Origin: JBOFSQ01 sp051651625
GTDB taxonomy: Bacteria > Planctomycetota > Planctomycetia > Pirellulales > Thermoguttaceae
Length of the DNA stretch: 64,000 nt
Reading direction: 5' to 3'
Assembly: GCA_051651625.1 (NCBI GenBank)
Contig: JBOFSQ010000065.1
Span: 1-64,000, forward strand
The notes beneath the pieces are model-generated. The model was not told the origin of the DNA. It saw only the letters and a program-made list of their open reading frames with translations, and ran no database searches. The translations under genes were made by a program, and so were the position numbers. Numbering within the stretch: position 1 is the stretch's first letter; the number at the start of each line of letters is the position of its first letter. This document shows, piece after piece, positions 43,482 through 52,233 of the stretch.

Positions 43482-44627
43482 ATGGGAAAGGGTATTCTGC
43501 TAAACATCGAAACGTCCCGTTCGTTTGGGCGTGATATTCTGACGGGAATCTCTCGCTATTTGCTTGAGAATCCGGGCTGGTCTATTACGTTCGAGCCACA
43601 CGGATTTCTCGAAGCACCGTCTTCGGTGATGCACGAGTGGCAAGGAGACGGTATTATCACGCGGACAGCTACGCAAGAACAAGGCGACTTGCTCTACAGT
43701 AAAGGCGTTCCGCTTGTTGAATTGTGTGGTCAAGGGACGACGTTTGTCCCAGATGTTCGCACCGACGAACGTGCCGAGGCTAAACTCGTCTTACAGCACT
43801 TTCGTGAGGCGAGGTTAGAACATTTGGCGGTTTTCGGCTACGGCAATGTTTGGTGGACCGTCCGCCGCGCTGCCGCTCTTCAATCTGTCCTTGAGACAGA
43901 TGCCGAAGAACTTCACGTCTTTCCCACACTCGGTAAAGGGCCGCCCGTTTGTTATCCGGTGATTGAACGGGAAGATGAACTCATTCTCCCGACATGGCTT
44001 GCCAACCTTCCAAAGCCGATTGGTATCTGGTGCGTTGGTGACGTTCGGGCTATTCAACTTCTCGAAGCGTGCAAGCGACTCGGCTTGGCTGTACCTGATG
44101 AGGTAGCGATTTTGGGGACAACCAACGATGCGATTCTCTGTTGCATCTTGACACCAAATCTATCGAGCTTGGAACTTGATGCCAAACAGATCGGCTATGA
44201 AGCTGCGCGTCGGCTTGATGCAAAGATGCGCGGTGAGACGTTTAGTAACGCCGTAGAGGTCAAGCCGTTGGGAATTGTCGTGCGCCAATCGACCGATGTC
44301 TTTCATTCAGAAGATGCTGACCTTGCTCGCGCTATTCGATTCATTAGAGACAACGCCCTAGATGGCATTTCAGTGTACGATGTCATTCGCGCCACCGGAC
44401 TTTCACGCAGTACGTTGCAGCGCAAGTTCAAAAAAGTTCTTGACACCAATCCTGCCAGAGAGATTTTACGCATCAGGATCGAGTACGCCAAACGCCTTCT
44501 GCTTGAGACCGACATCAACCTTGAAACGATAGCGATGAAAATCGGTTTTGACACGCTCGAATACTTCGTTCAAGCCTTCCGCCGCGAATGCGGTATCACT
44601 CCCGCACGCTTCCGGCAACAGCACTGA
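43482..44627 (+). CDS. XylR-like transcriptional regulator (LacI-type sensor plus AraC HTH)
   Basis: 381 residues from ATG 43482. Residues 1-265 form a periplasmic-binding/LacI-type sugar-sensing domain (ILLNIETSRSFGRDILTGIS, GVPLVELCG, VPDVRTDERAEAKLVLQHF, VAILGTTNDAILCCILTPNLSSLELD). Residues 280-381 are an AraC double helix-turn-helix (GISVYDVIRATGLSRSTLQR then ETIAMKIGFDTLEYFVQAFR). This matches XylR of xylose operons and its planctomycete relatives, which switch on sugar genes when the ligand binds. The target operon is not evident; neighbours are a DUF1559 gene and a flavoprotein. Confidence 0.9.
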   Translation: MGKGILLNIETSRSFGRDILTGISRYLLENPGWSITFEPHGFLEAPSSVMHEWQGDGIITRTATQEQGDLLYSKGVPLVELCGQGTTFVPDVRTDERAEAKLVLQHFREARLEHLAVFGYGNVWWTVRRAAALQSVLETDAEELHVFPTLGKGPPVCYPVIEREDELILPTWLANLPKPIGIWCVGDVRAIQLLEACKRLGLAVPDEVAILGTTNDAILCCILTPNLSSLELDAKQIGYEAARRLDAKMRGETFSNAVEVKPLGIVVRQSTDVFHSEDADLARAIRFIRDNALDGISVYDVIRATGLSRSTLQRKFKKVLDTNPAREILRIRIEYAKRLLLETDINLETIAMKIGFDTLEYFVQAFRRECGITPARFRQQH

Positions 44628-44677
44628 ATCAACAACGCCCGCTCTGCGGAACGGATGAATCAGTTCAACACACAATC

Positions 44678-45517
44678 TCAATAATCTGCTGGCAGCGAGT
44701 TGAGTTGTGCTTTCGTGAAGACAGGCCCTTCTTTGCAGACGTAAACGGGGCCGCAGTTGCAGCGTCCGCACTTGCCGACGCCACACTTCATTCGGTTTTC
44801 GAGACTCGTGTAGATCGCGTCGTCACCCATTCCCGCCTCCGTCAAAACCGGAAGCGAAAACTTGATCATCACCGGCGGACCAACAACAAGCGCAACAGCG
44901 TTGCGCGCGTCTACCGCCGCTTCTTTCAAAACCGTCGGCACGAAACCGACTTTGCCGTCCCAGTCTGGCGTCTCGCCGCCGGGGTCAACTGTTTTGAGGA
45001 CGTTGACGTTTGGATGCGTCGCCCACTCGTCTAGTTCGTTGCGGAAAACGAGATCGGCAACGGTTCGCGCACCGTAGACAATGTGAATCTTGCCGTACTT
45101 GTCACGATTTTCAAGCGCGTACCAAATCGCACACCGAATCGGCGGCATCGCAATTCCGCCGCCGGCGAAAATTAGGTCGCGTCCTTCCCACGCCTCCATC
45201 GGATACGAGTTCCCATACGGGCCGCGAAAACCAATCGTGTCGCCAACCACAACACGCGACATCGCCTCCGTCACTCGCCCCGTCTTGCGAAAACAAAACT
45301 CTATCGCGTCGTGCCAGTTTGAACTCGAACAAATGTTGAACGTCGATTCACCAACGCCAAACACGCTGAAAAGCCCAAACTGCCCGACGCGAAACGAAAA
45401 CTCCCGCTGCCGCGCTTCGTCGCGGAAACGTATCTTCACCGACTTCACATCCGCCGTCTGCCGCTCGACCGCGATCACTTCCATCAGTTCCGGTATGTAG
45501 ATGTTGTCTTGACTCAT
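44678..45517 (-). CDS. FAD/NAD(P)-binding subunit, hydrogenase/sulfite reductase gamma-like
   Basis: 279 residues from ATG 45517, AAGGAA upstream. A ferredoxin-reductase fold: an N-terminal FAD barrel (FRVGQFGLFSVFGVGESTF, where RxxS-type binding is replaced), GDTIGFRGPYGNSYP, then an NAD(P) domain with FAGGGIAMPPIRCAI and HIVYGARTVADLVF. C-terminal CGVGKCGRCNCGPVYVC is a [2Fe-2S] motif. Such proteins pass electrons between NAD(P)H and Fe-S partners in sulfhydrogenase, Asr or Hdr/Flx complexes of anaerobes. The usual Fe-S partner genes are missing next to it. Confidence 0.85.
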   Translation of the reverse strand: MSQDNIYIPELMEVIAVERQTADVKSVKIRFRDEARQREFSFRVGQFGLFSVFGVGESTFNICSSSNWHDAIEFCFRKTGRVTEAMSRVVVGDTIGFRGPYGNSYPMEAWEGRDLIFAGGGIAMPPIRCAIWYALENRDKYGKIHIVYGARTVADLVFRNELDEWATHPNVNVLKTVDPGGETPDWDGKVGFVPTVLKEAAVDARNAVALVVGPPVMIKFSLPVLTEAGMGDDAIYTSLENRMKCGVGKCGRCNCGPVYVCKEGPVFTKAQLNSLPADY

Positions 45518-45554
45518 TTTTGGGTTCCTTGAAGTAAGGTATGTGTTCGCACCG

Positions 45555-45847
45555 AATCCCAAGCCCCAACGGGGCGACAAGAGCTTAGCCGTGGGTGAGC
45601 GGTATTCCGCGAACCCACGGTAGGCGACCACACAATAGAATCCGTAGCCCCAACGGGGCGCAAGAGTCAGGCCGCTCACAAATGTTCTTGCGCCCCGTTG
45701 GGGCTTTCTGTATTTTTGGGGTTCCGTACCGTGGGTTCGCTCCGCTCACCCACGGCTAAGTTCTTGCAGCCCCGTTGGGGCAACGCTATCGCGTCTGCTT
45801 GAAGCGTGTGATTTAGATTCCCGCCGAGTACGCGGGAATGACGGATA
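45555..45847. repeat. Family C core joined to a family A right half
   Basis: GCCCCAACGGGGCGACAAGA, GTGGGTGAGCGGTATTCCGC / GAACCCACGG, a second GCCCCAACGGGGCGCAAG hairpin and a third GCCCCGTTGGGGCAACG, followed by CGCTATCGCGTCTGCTTG and GATTCCCGCCGAGTACGCGG of family A. Confidence 0.75.
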
Positions 45848-45875
45848 CAGGATTTACCGTGAACGGACAACCCGT

Positions 45876-46898
45876 TCACCACTCCAAAATAATCTTCCCC
45901 GACATTCCGCTGCGCATAATCTCAAACGCTTCTTCAAACTGGTCAACATTGAAGTGGTGAGTGATAATCGGTTTGACATCGAGACCGCTCTGAATCATCG
46001 CGCACATTTTGTACCACGTCTCGAACATCTCGCGTCCGTAGATTCCTTTGATGAACAGACCTTTGAAGATTACTTGGTGCCAGTCGATTGTAGCGTCGCT
46101 CGGCAGGATTCCGAGGAGTGCGATCTTCGCACCCGCTTTGCACGTTGCGATCATATCGCCGAGTGCGGCGGCGTTCCCCGACATTTCTAGGCCAATGTCG
46201 AACCCCTCGGTCATTTTGATTTCTTGCATAACGTCGCGCAGGTTTTGGTTAACGACGTTGATCGCGTGTTTGGCACCGAGTTTTTGTGCGAGTTCGAGGC
46301 GATAGTCTTTCGGGTCGGTGATGACGATGTTTCGCGCGCCGACGTGTTGACAAATCGCTGCGGCGAGAATCCCAATCGGTCCCGCACCGGTTATGAGCAC
46401 GTCTTCGCCGACCAAGTTAAACGACAGCGCGGTGTGCGTTGCATTTCCGAGCGGGTCGAGAATTGCGGCCTCGTCGTCGCTGATCCCGTCGGGAATTGGG
46501 AAGACGTTTTCGGCTGGGATACGCAGGTACTCGGCGAAGCACCCCGGCAAGTTAACACCGATGCCGCGCGTGTTGATGCAGAGGTGCCGCGTTCCGGCGC
46601 GACAGTTCCGGCAGTGTCCGCAGACGACGTGACCTTCACCCGAAACTCGCTGGCCCACGCGAAGCCCCGTTGTCGCCGCACCAAGCTCGACAATCTCGCC
46701 GACGAATTCGTGTCCGATTGTCATCGGCGTTGGGATCGTCGCTTGCGACCACTCGTCCCACAAATAGATGTGAAGATCAGTACCGCAGATCGCTGTCTTG
46801 CGAATCTTGATCAGCGCATCGGTCGGCGAAATCTCCGGTCGCGGAACATCCTCCATCCACAATCCACGTTCACGAAACTTTTTGACTAACGATTTCAT
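45876..46898 (-). CDS. tdh: L-threonine 3-dehydrogenase
   Basis: 340 residues from ATG 46898 (MKSLVKKFRERGLWMEDVP). Zinc-dependent medium-chain dehydrogenase: catalytic zinc in AICGTDLHIYLWDEW and GHEFVGEI, structural zinc Cys set CGHCRNCRAGTRHLC, cofactor motif ITGAGPIGILAAAI. FKGLFIKGIYGREMFETWYK is typical of Tdh rather than other alcohol dehydrogenases. It oxidises L-threonine to 2-amino-3-ketobutyrate, the substrate of the next gene product, Kbl. The pair is on one strand with tdh downstream of kbl. Confidence 0.95.
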   Translation of the reverse strand: MKSLVKKFRERGLWMEDVPRPEISPTDALIKIRKTAICGTDLHIYLWDEWSQATIPTPMTIGHEFVGEIVELGAATTGLRVGQRVSGEGHVVCGHCRNCRAGTRHLCINTRGIGVNLPGCFAEYLRIPAENVFPIPDGISDDEAAILDPLGNATHTALSFNLVGEDVLITGAGPIGILAAAICQHVGARNIVITDPKDYRLELAQKLGAKHAINVVNQNLRDVMQEIKMTEGFDIGLEMSGNAAALGDMIATCKAGAKIALLGILPSDATIDWHQVIFKGLFIKGIYGREMFETWYKMCAMIQSGLDVKPIITHHFNVDQFEEAFEIMRSGMSGKIILEW

Positions 46899-46954
46899 TT
46901 TTGAGTTGGCTCCTGTTGTGGTCACCGATAACGGATTTTGGTTGCGTTATTGTT

Positions 46955-47045
46955 GGCGTGTTATAATTCAGGGCACTCGCTTACGCTTCGTGTTCTTAAT
47001 TGCGTAACAACGTAATAAGAACACGAAGCGTAAGCGAGTGCCAGC
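46955..47045. repeat. Complete family D REP-like palindrome
   Basis: GGGCACTCGCTTACGCTTCG ... CGAAGCGTAAGCGAGTGCC form a 25-bp stem around a loop of about 20 bases, preceded by TATAATTCAGG. The copy at 16453-16540 (reverse orientation) is nearly identical over the whole length including the flank. Confidence 0.85.
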
Positions 47046-47138
47046 ATGAGCGGATGTAACATCCGTGAAGTGCAATCTGGATGGATTCCCGTTTTTGCAG
47101 GAATGACGAAACGAACCATGAACGGTTACGGCTCCTTT

Positions 47139-48320
47139 TTACAAACACTCCATCGCACGTTTGAAAATTTCTGCGGCTTGTTGTAGGTCGTCGCGGGTTA
47201 GGGCGGCGGAGAGTTGCGTGCGGATGCGGGCCTCGCCTTTCGGGACGACCGGATAGAAAAATCCCGACGCCAAAACGCCGCCCTCAAAAAGCAGTTGACT
47301 AAATCGCTGCGCACGAACGGCATCGTACAACATCACAGGGACTATCGGCGTGTTACCAGACTTCAGGTCGAATCCGAGCGAAAGAAGCGTTTCTCGCCAA
47401 AACTTTGCGTGCGATTCGAGCGTGTCGCGGCGTTCGGTACTCGTGCTGATTATGTCGAGCACTTTGATCGTCGCAGCGACAACGGCGGGCATCAGCGCGT
47501 TGCTAAATAAGTATGGCCGCGCACGTTGCCGCAACAAGTCAACAACTTCCTGCCTCGCCGCGATGCAGCCGCCCGTCGCACCGCCGAGTGCTTTTCCGAA
47601 CGTCGTTGTGATAATGTCAACGCGACCGATGACGCCAAAGTGTTCGTGCGTCCCGCGACCGGTCTTGCCGATGAAACCCGTCGCGTGAGAATCGTCAACG
47701 GCGAGAAGTGCGTTGTATTTGTCGGCGATAGTACAGAGTTCGTCGAGCCGCGCCATGTCACCGTCCATTGAGAAGACGCCGTCGGTGATGATCAGTTTAA
47801 TTCTCGCGGTACTCGCTGCGAGGAGACGCGAGAGTTCAGCAAGATCGCTGTGCGGGAAGACGTTTCGCTGTGCTTTTGAAAGTCGAACGCCGTCGATGAT
47901 CGAGGCGTGAACGAGTTTGTCGGAAAAGATCGCGTCTTCGGCGGTGAGAAGCGTTTCAAAGAGGGCACCGTTTGCGTCGAAGCACGAACCGAATAAGATC
48001 GCATCGTCGGTACCGAGGAACGTGGCGACTTTGCGTTCGAGTTCGCGGTGAATGTCTTGTGTCCCGCAGATGAATCGTACCGACGAGAGACCGAAACCGC
48101 GCTGGTCAATTCCGGCGTGTGCGGCGGCGATTACGTCGGGATGCGAACTCAATCCGAGATAATTGTTCGCGCACAAATTGATCACTTCGCGTGGCGGATC
48201 ACCCGCGATTGTGACTCGCCCCGACTGTGGCGACGCAATAAGCCGCTCCCGCTTTTCAAGCGACTCGCGGCGAATGTCTTCGAGAATTGATGCGTAGATT
48301 TCGTAGGCTGGTTTAGTCAT
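47139..48320 (-). CDS. kbl: 2-amino-3-ketobutyrate CoA ligase (glycine C-acetyltransferase)
   Basis: 393 residues from ATG 48320 (MTKPAYEIYASILEDIRRES), normal Kbl length; the in-frame extension upstream is weak. PLP-dependent alpha-oxoamine synthase: NLCANNYLGLSSHPDVIAAA, GLSSVRFICGTQDIHRELE, DDSHATGFIGKTGRGTHEHF and TTTFGKALGGATGG with the Schiff-base Lys. It cleaves 2-amino-3-ketobutyrate with CoA to glycine and acetyl-CoA, completing threonine breakdown after Tdh. Confidence 0.95.
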   Translation of the reverse strand: MTKPAYEIYASILEDIRRESLEKRERLIASPQSGRVTIAGDPPREVINLCANNYLGLSSHPDVIAAAHAGIDQRGFGLSSVRFICGTQDIHRELERKVATFLGTDDAILFGSCFDANGALFETLLTAEDAIFSDKLVHASIIDGVRLSKAQRNVFPHSDLAELSRLLAASTARIKLIITDGVFSMDGDMARLDELCTIADKYNALLAVDDSHATGFIGKTGRGTHEHFGVIGRVDIITTTFGKALGGATGGCIAARQEVVDLLRQRARPYLFSNALMPAVVAATIKVLDIISTSTERRDTLESHAKFWRETLLSLGFDLKSGNTPIVPVMLYDAVRAQRFSQLLFEGGVLASGFFYPVVPKGEARIRTQLSAALTRDDLQQAAEIFKRAMECL

Positions 48321-48361
48321 AGCAGTTAGTTGTGTGGTGGTTTTGTATTTGTTCAAACCAA

Positions 48362-48392
48362 ATTCGGGCACTCGCTTACGCTTCGTGTTCTG
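48362..48392. repeat. Family D unit
   Basis: TTCGGGCACTCGCTTACGCT then TCGTGTTCT, ahead of kbl on the 3' side of the corrinoid gene. Confidence 0.65.
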
Positions 48393-48400
48393 ACTGGTGA

Positions 48401-49021
48401 TTAGCTCTTCACGCTATCGGCCCAGCGGAGGCCGTCGATGGCGGTTTTGGCGTAGAAGTCGCAGCCGGTGCGTTCGGCCATCAGTTCGCTCGCCGCAGCA
48501 CCGCCGACGAGAATACGAACACCGTCACGCAGTCCCGCTTCCGAAATTGCCGCTATCGTCTCCGAAACCGATTTGTAACACGTCGTCAGCAGCAAACTCA
48601 TCCCAACAAAACGCGGCTTGTGCTCCGCAATCGCAGCGGCAAACTTCACTGGCGGAACGTCTACACCCAAATCGATCACGCGATAACCCGCCGCGCGGAA
48701 CACCATCGCAGCGATGTCTTTGCCGATGTCGTGAACGTCGTGCTGAACCGTCCCCAAAACGATTACCGCCGCTGCCGCTGCGTCTTGCGGCTTCAGGTGC
48801 GATTCGAGAACCTTCATCACCTTCTTCATTATCATCCCGCCGAACATCAAGTCGGGGATGAACGCCTCGCCGCAGTCGAATCGGTTGCCAAGATCGACAA
48901 GGCCGACATTGCACTCCGCAACGAGCGACTCCGCCGTCTCCCCCGCCGCGATTCCGCGCTCAACGCACTCCATCACCTCCGCCTCACGACAAGCCGACAT
49001 CGCGTCTGAAAGTTTTGACAT
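48401..49021 (-). CDS. Corrinoid protein of a methyltransferase system
   Basis: 206 residues from ATG 49021, after GGAG. Residues 1-85 are the helical cap (B12-binding 2); residues 90-206 are the cobalamin domain with DVHDIGKDIAAMVF, whose His is the lower axial Co ligand, GMSLLLTTCYKSV and VLVGGAAAS. It matches MtbC/MtmC/MtaC-type methyl carriers used with substrate-specific methyltransferases in acetogens and gut anaerobes. No MttB, MtaB, uroporphyrinogen-decarboxylase-like or reactivase (RamA) gene is beside it, so its substrate is unknown. Confidence 0.92.
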   Translation of the reverse strand: MSKLSDAMSACREAEVMECVERGIAAGETAESLVAECNVGLVDLGNRFDCGEAFIPDLMFGGMIMKKVMKVLESHLKPQDAAAAAVIVLGTVQHDVHDIGKDIAAMVFRAAGYRVIDLGVDVPPVKFAAAIAEHKPRFVGMSLLLTTCYKSVSETIAAISEAGLRDGVRILVGGAAASELMAERTGCDFYAKTAIDGLRWADSVKS

Positions 49022-49192
49022 CTTTCGTCTCCTTTTTATACTGTAGTCTCGATTGTGGTTTTGATCGCCAGAAAACGAGGCGGCATTTTACCGCGCCACG
49101 CCACGTTGTCGAGGCGAGACACGCCCACTGCCAAAGAACGATGTTTGGTGATAAAATGGGGGCGAACGTGAACGGCTACCACCATCACCATA

Positions 49193-49337
49193 TAGACCTG
49201 TTCGGAAACTTGCACCCTCACATCGGTTCGGCATAGCCGAACCCTCCAAACGCCTACGGCGTTGATAACTGGAGGGTTCGGCTATGCCGAACCAGAACTA
49301 CCAAATCGCCCCAACTTGACGTTTCCGAATAGGTCTA
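49193..49337. repeat. Family B MITE-like element, complete 145 bp
   Basis: TAGACCTGTTCGGAAAC at the left and GTTTCCGAATAGGTCTA at the right form a 17-bp terminal inverted repeat ending in TA. Between them are TTGCACCCTCACATC, two GGTTCGGC/GCCGAACC palindromes around CTCCAAACGCCTACGGCG, and GAACTACCAAATCGCCCCAA. No reading frame of substance. It is the same length as the copy at 61823-61967. Confidence 0.9.
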
Positions 49338-49370
49338 ATCGAAACCACCAACCAGCAGGAGAACCAACCA

Positions 49371-51143
49371 ATGCCAAAAATGTTTGTAACCCGATCTTGC
49401 GTGTTTGTCGCAATCTTGAGCTGCGCAGTCGCCGTCTTCGCCGAGACCGCAGACGAACAGTTTGAACGTCTCGGTACACGTTATCTCGACGCCTTTCCGG
49501 CGTTCTCGCCCGTATCGGCAACGTGGCTCGGCGACCACCGGTTCGACAGCGAACTCGATGAAGTCAGTCCCGAAGCACGCGAGAAACAACTCGCGTTCAT
49601 CCAAAAGACGCTCAAAGAACTCGACGCAATTCCGCGTGACAAGTTATCGGTCGCAAACCAAATCGACGCCGCAATGCTGCGTCACCAACTTGAAGCGTCG
49701 GTCTTCTACTTGACGGAACTCAAAAACTGGGAGTCCGATCCGATCCTCTATTCAAACTTGGTCGGCGGTGCGATCTACAATCTCATGGCCCGTGACTTCG
49801 CGCCGCTCGCCGACCGGCTCCGCTCCGCCACCGCACGCCTCGAAAAACTGCCGCGTCTCTACCAGCAAATCCGTAGCACGCTCGTCCCCGAACGTGTCTC
49901 GCCCGTTCAAGCTGAAGCGGTCGTCAAACAAAATCGCGGCGTCATCAGCATCATCGAAAATCAGATCAAGCCACACATCGCGTCGCTCGCAAGCGACGAC
50001 CGCGAACGACTCAACCGCGCTATCGAAACCGCGACGAAGGCCGTCGAAGAACATCAAACGTGGCTCGAAGAAGTCCTCACGCCGCGTGCCAAAGCCGACT
50101 TCAGACTCGGCCCCGAACTGTACGACAAGAAGCTGTTCTACTCGCTCGGAACGCCAATGTCACGCGACGAAATCAACGAACTTGCGACGAAGCGACTCGT
50201 CGAAACGCGAGACGAGATGTTCACCGTTGCCAGCGAGATTTACAAACGCGAATATCCGGCGACGTGTTTCCCCGCCGATCCGACACCGGAGTACAAACAG
50301 GCGATCATCCGCGCCGCGCTCGAAGTTGTTTATCGCAACATCCCGCCGCGAGACGGTGTTGTCGATGCAGCAAAGAAGTCGCTTGCCGAGGCGACGGAGT
50401 TCGTTCGCAAACACGAACTCGTTACGATTCCGCCCGACCCGGTTGAGATTATTTTGATGCCGGAGTTTCAGCGTGGTGTCTCGGTGGCGTACTGCGATTC
50501 ACCCGGCGCGCTCGATGTCGGTCAGAAAACTTTTTACGCCGTCTCGCCGATCCCCGACGACTGGACCGATGCACAAGTCGCGTCGTTCTTGCGTGAATAC
50601 AACCTTCGTTCCATCGACGACCTCACGATCCACGAAGCGATGCCGGGCCACTACTTGCAGCTTGCGCACGCAAACCGTTACAATGGAAAACTGCGGCAAG
50701 TGCTCGCCTCGGAGACGTTCATCGAAGGTTGGGCGATCTACAGTGAACGGCTGATGGCCGACGCCGGTTTCCGCAGCGACGACGATTTGGCGATGCGGCT
50801 GATAAACCGCAAGTGGGAACTCCGTGCGATCACAAACGCACTGATCGACCAAGGAATTCACGCCGGCTCAATGACACGCGACGAGGCGATGGCACTGATG
50901 ATGGAAGTCGGTTTTCAAGAAGAACGTGAGGCAGCAATGAAGTGGACTCGCGCTCTTTTGACTTCGACGCAACTCTCGACGTACTTCGTCGGTACGATGG
51001 AGATGTTTGCGATTCGCCGCGACGTTGAAGCGAAACGCGGAAAAGATTTCCGCCTCAAAGAATACCACGACGAACTTCTCTCGTTCGGTTCCCCGTTCCC
51101 ACGTTTCGCCCGCGTGATGATGCTGGGCGAAAAAATCAGGTAG
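49371..51143 (+). CDS. Secreted DUF885 family peptidase-like protein
   Basis: 590 residues from ATG 49371, AGGAG nine bases upstream. Signal peptide ends near AVFAETA. The DUF885 pattern is present throughout: RYLDAFPAFSPVSATWLGDH at the N-terminus, MSRDEINELATKRLVETRDE in the middle, and DLTIHEAMPGHYLQLAHANR with the HExxxGH zinc-type motif, then ASETFIEGWAIYSERLMADA with its Glu. The family is thought to be zinc metallopeptidases; substrate unknown. Likely acts outside the cytoplasm. Confidence 0.88.
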   Translation: MPKMFVTRSCVFVAILSCAVAVFAETADEQFERLGTRYLDAFPAFSPVSATWLGDHRFDSELDEVSPEAREKQLAFIQKTLKELDAIPRDKLSVANQIDAAMLRHQLEASVFYLTELKNWESDPILYSNLVGGAIYNLMARDFAPLADRLRSATARLEKLPRLYQQIRSTLVPERVSPVQAEAVVKQNRGVISIIENQIKPHIASLASDDRERLNRAIETATKAVEEHQTWLEEVLTPRAKADFRLGPELYDKKLFYSLGTPMSRDEINELATKRLVETRDEMFTVASEIYKREYPATCFPADPTPEYKQAIIRAALEVVYRNIPPRDGVVDAAKKSLAEATEFVRKHELVTIPPDPVEIILMPEFQRGVSVAYCDSPGALDVGQKTFYAVSPIPDDWTDAQVASFLREYNLRSIDDLTIHEAMPGHYLQLAHANRYNGKLRQVLASETFIEGWAIYSERLMADAGFRSDDDLAMRLINRKWELRAITNALIDQGIHAGSMTRDEAMALMMEVGFQEEREAAMKWTRALLTSTQLSTYFVGTMEMFAIRRDVEAKRGKDFRLKEYHDELLSFGSPFPRFARVMMLGEKIR

Positions 51144-51145
51144 TA

Positions 51146-51228
51146 GTCTGGAGGGTTCGGCTATGCCGAACCGCCAATCACACGCGCCGATTCACGGGCA
51201 CTCGCTTACGCTTCGTGTTCTTATTGTT
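51146..51228. repeat. Half family B core plus family D unit
   Basis: TCTGGAGGGTTCGGCTATGC / CGAACC directly after the DUF885 stop, then GGGCACTCGCTTACGCTTCG. Lies between convergent genes and could act as a bidirectional hairpin terminator (inference). Confidence 0.7.
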
Positions 51229-51242
51229 GCGCGCTGCCGGTC

Positions 51243-52046
51243 TTACCGTTTGATACTGATCACGGTTTGCAGGCACTGGTCGCCGGTCTTGGTCACTTGG
51301 CTGTTTAGTTCGTAGGCTCGCTGCGTGGTAATCATGTCGATCAGTTCGATCACCGGCGAGACGTTCGACATCTCAAGCATCTGCTGTTTGAGTTGCCCGT
51401 AACCGGGCTGGCCCGGATTCCCATCGGTCGGCGGGCCGGAGGCGTCGGTCTCTTGGTACATGTTCTCGCCGAGACGCAACAACCCTTCGGGGTTGACAAA
51501 CGACGAAAGCTGAATCTGACCGACGTTTTGAAGCTGCGCCGTCTCGCCTTGTATCACGAAAACTTGTCCGTCTTCGCCGACTTGAATGTCAATCGCGTCT
51601 TGAGGAATTGCGATGTTCGGGTCGAGCAGACGCCCCGCATACGCCGAGCCGATGACAAGATTCCCCCCGTCGTTGACCGACAAGTTGCCAGCACGCGAAT
51701 AGAAAACTTGGTTGCTGTAAGGATCGATACACTTCAAAAATCCGCCGCCCGCTATCGCAACATCGAGCTTACGCCCCGTCTCTTTGAACGCACCTTGGTT
51801 GAACTGCGACTGCACACTCGTCACCCGCGTTCCAACGCCAATCGCAATCCCCGTCGCCGTGAACTCGCCAACCGGGTCTTGCGAACCGGGGTAACGAAGA
51901 TTGTCGTAAAACAAATCTTCAAAGTTGCACCGCTGCTTCTTGAAACCGGTCGTCTCAAGGTTCGCCAAATTGTGCGCGACGGTGTTGAGCTTCTTCTCCA
52001 TCCCCAACATTCCCGTGCCGGATGTGTAGATCGTTTGATATGGCAT
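51243..52046 (-). CDS. flgG: Flagellar basal-body rod protein FlgG
   Basis: 267 residues from ATG 52046, AAGGAG upstream. N-terminal TSGTGMLGMEKKLNTVAHNL then ANLETTGFKKQRCNFEDLFY is the rod-protein motif, and the C-terminal NVSPVIELIDMITTQRAYEL is the matching D0 helix. FlgG forms the distal rod of the flagellum. Upstream on the same strand is a second rod-type gene, as in flgF-flgG operons, but here a repeat separates them. Confidence 0.95.
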   Translation of the reverse strand: MPYQTIYTSGTGMLGMEKKLNTVAHNLANLETTGFKKQRCNFEDLFYDNLRYPGSQDPVGEFTATGIAIGVGTRVTSVQSQFNQGAFKETGRKLDVAIAGGGFLKCIDPYSNQVFYSRAGNLSVNDGGNLVIGSAYAGRLLDPNIAIPQDAIDIQVGEDGQVFVIQGETAQLQNVGQIQLSSFVNPEGLLRLGENMYQETDASGPPTDGNPGQPGYGQLKQQMLEMSNVSPVIELIDMITTQRAYELNSQVTKTGDQCLQTVISIKR

Positions 52047-52074
52047 TTGTGGTTCTCCTTAATGTTTGATTGAT

Positions 52075-52230
52075 TTGTCCGCAGATTTCGCAGATGGTCG
52101 CAGATTTTTTTGTCACTGTTCTTGCCGCGTCTTTGTTGGTTCTCGGAGTTGCGCGCAAAAAAAGAACTGCCAACAAATGATGCGGAAACGAGAGACAAAA
52201 ATCTGCGATAATCTGCGTCATCTGCGGACT
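52075..52230. repeat. Family E outer element between flgF-like and flgG
   Basis: TTGTCCGCAGATTTCGCAGA faces AATCTGCGTCATCTGCGGAC. The right half shares GATGCGGAAACGAGAGACAA with the copy at 1264-1530. It lacks the inner CACAAAGGCACGAAGG segment of that copy. Confidence 0.75.
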
Positions 52231-52233
52231 CGT

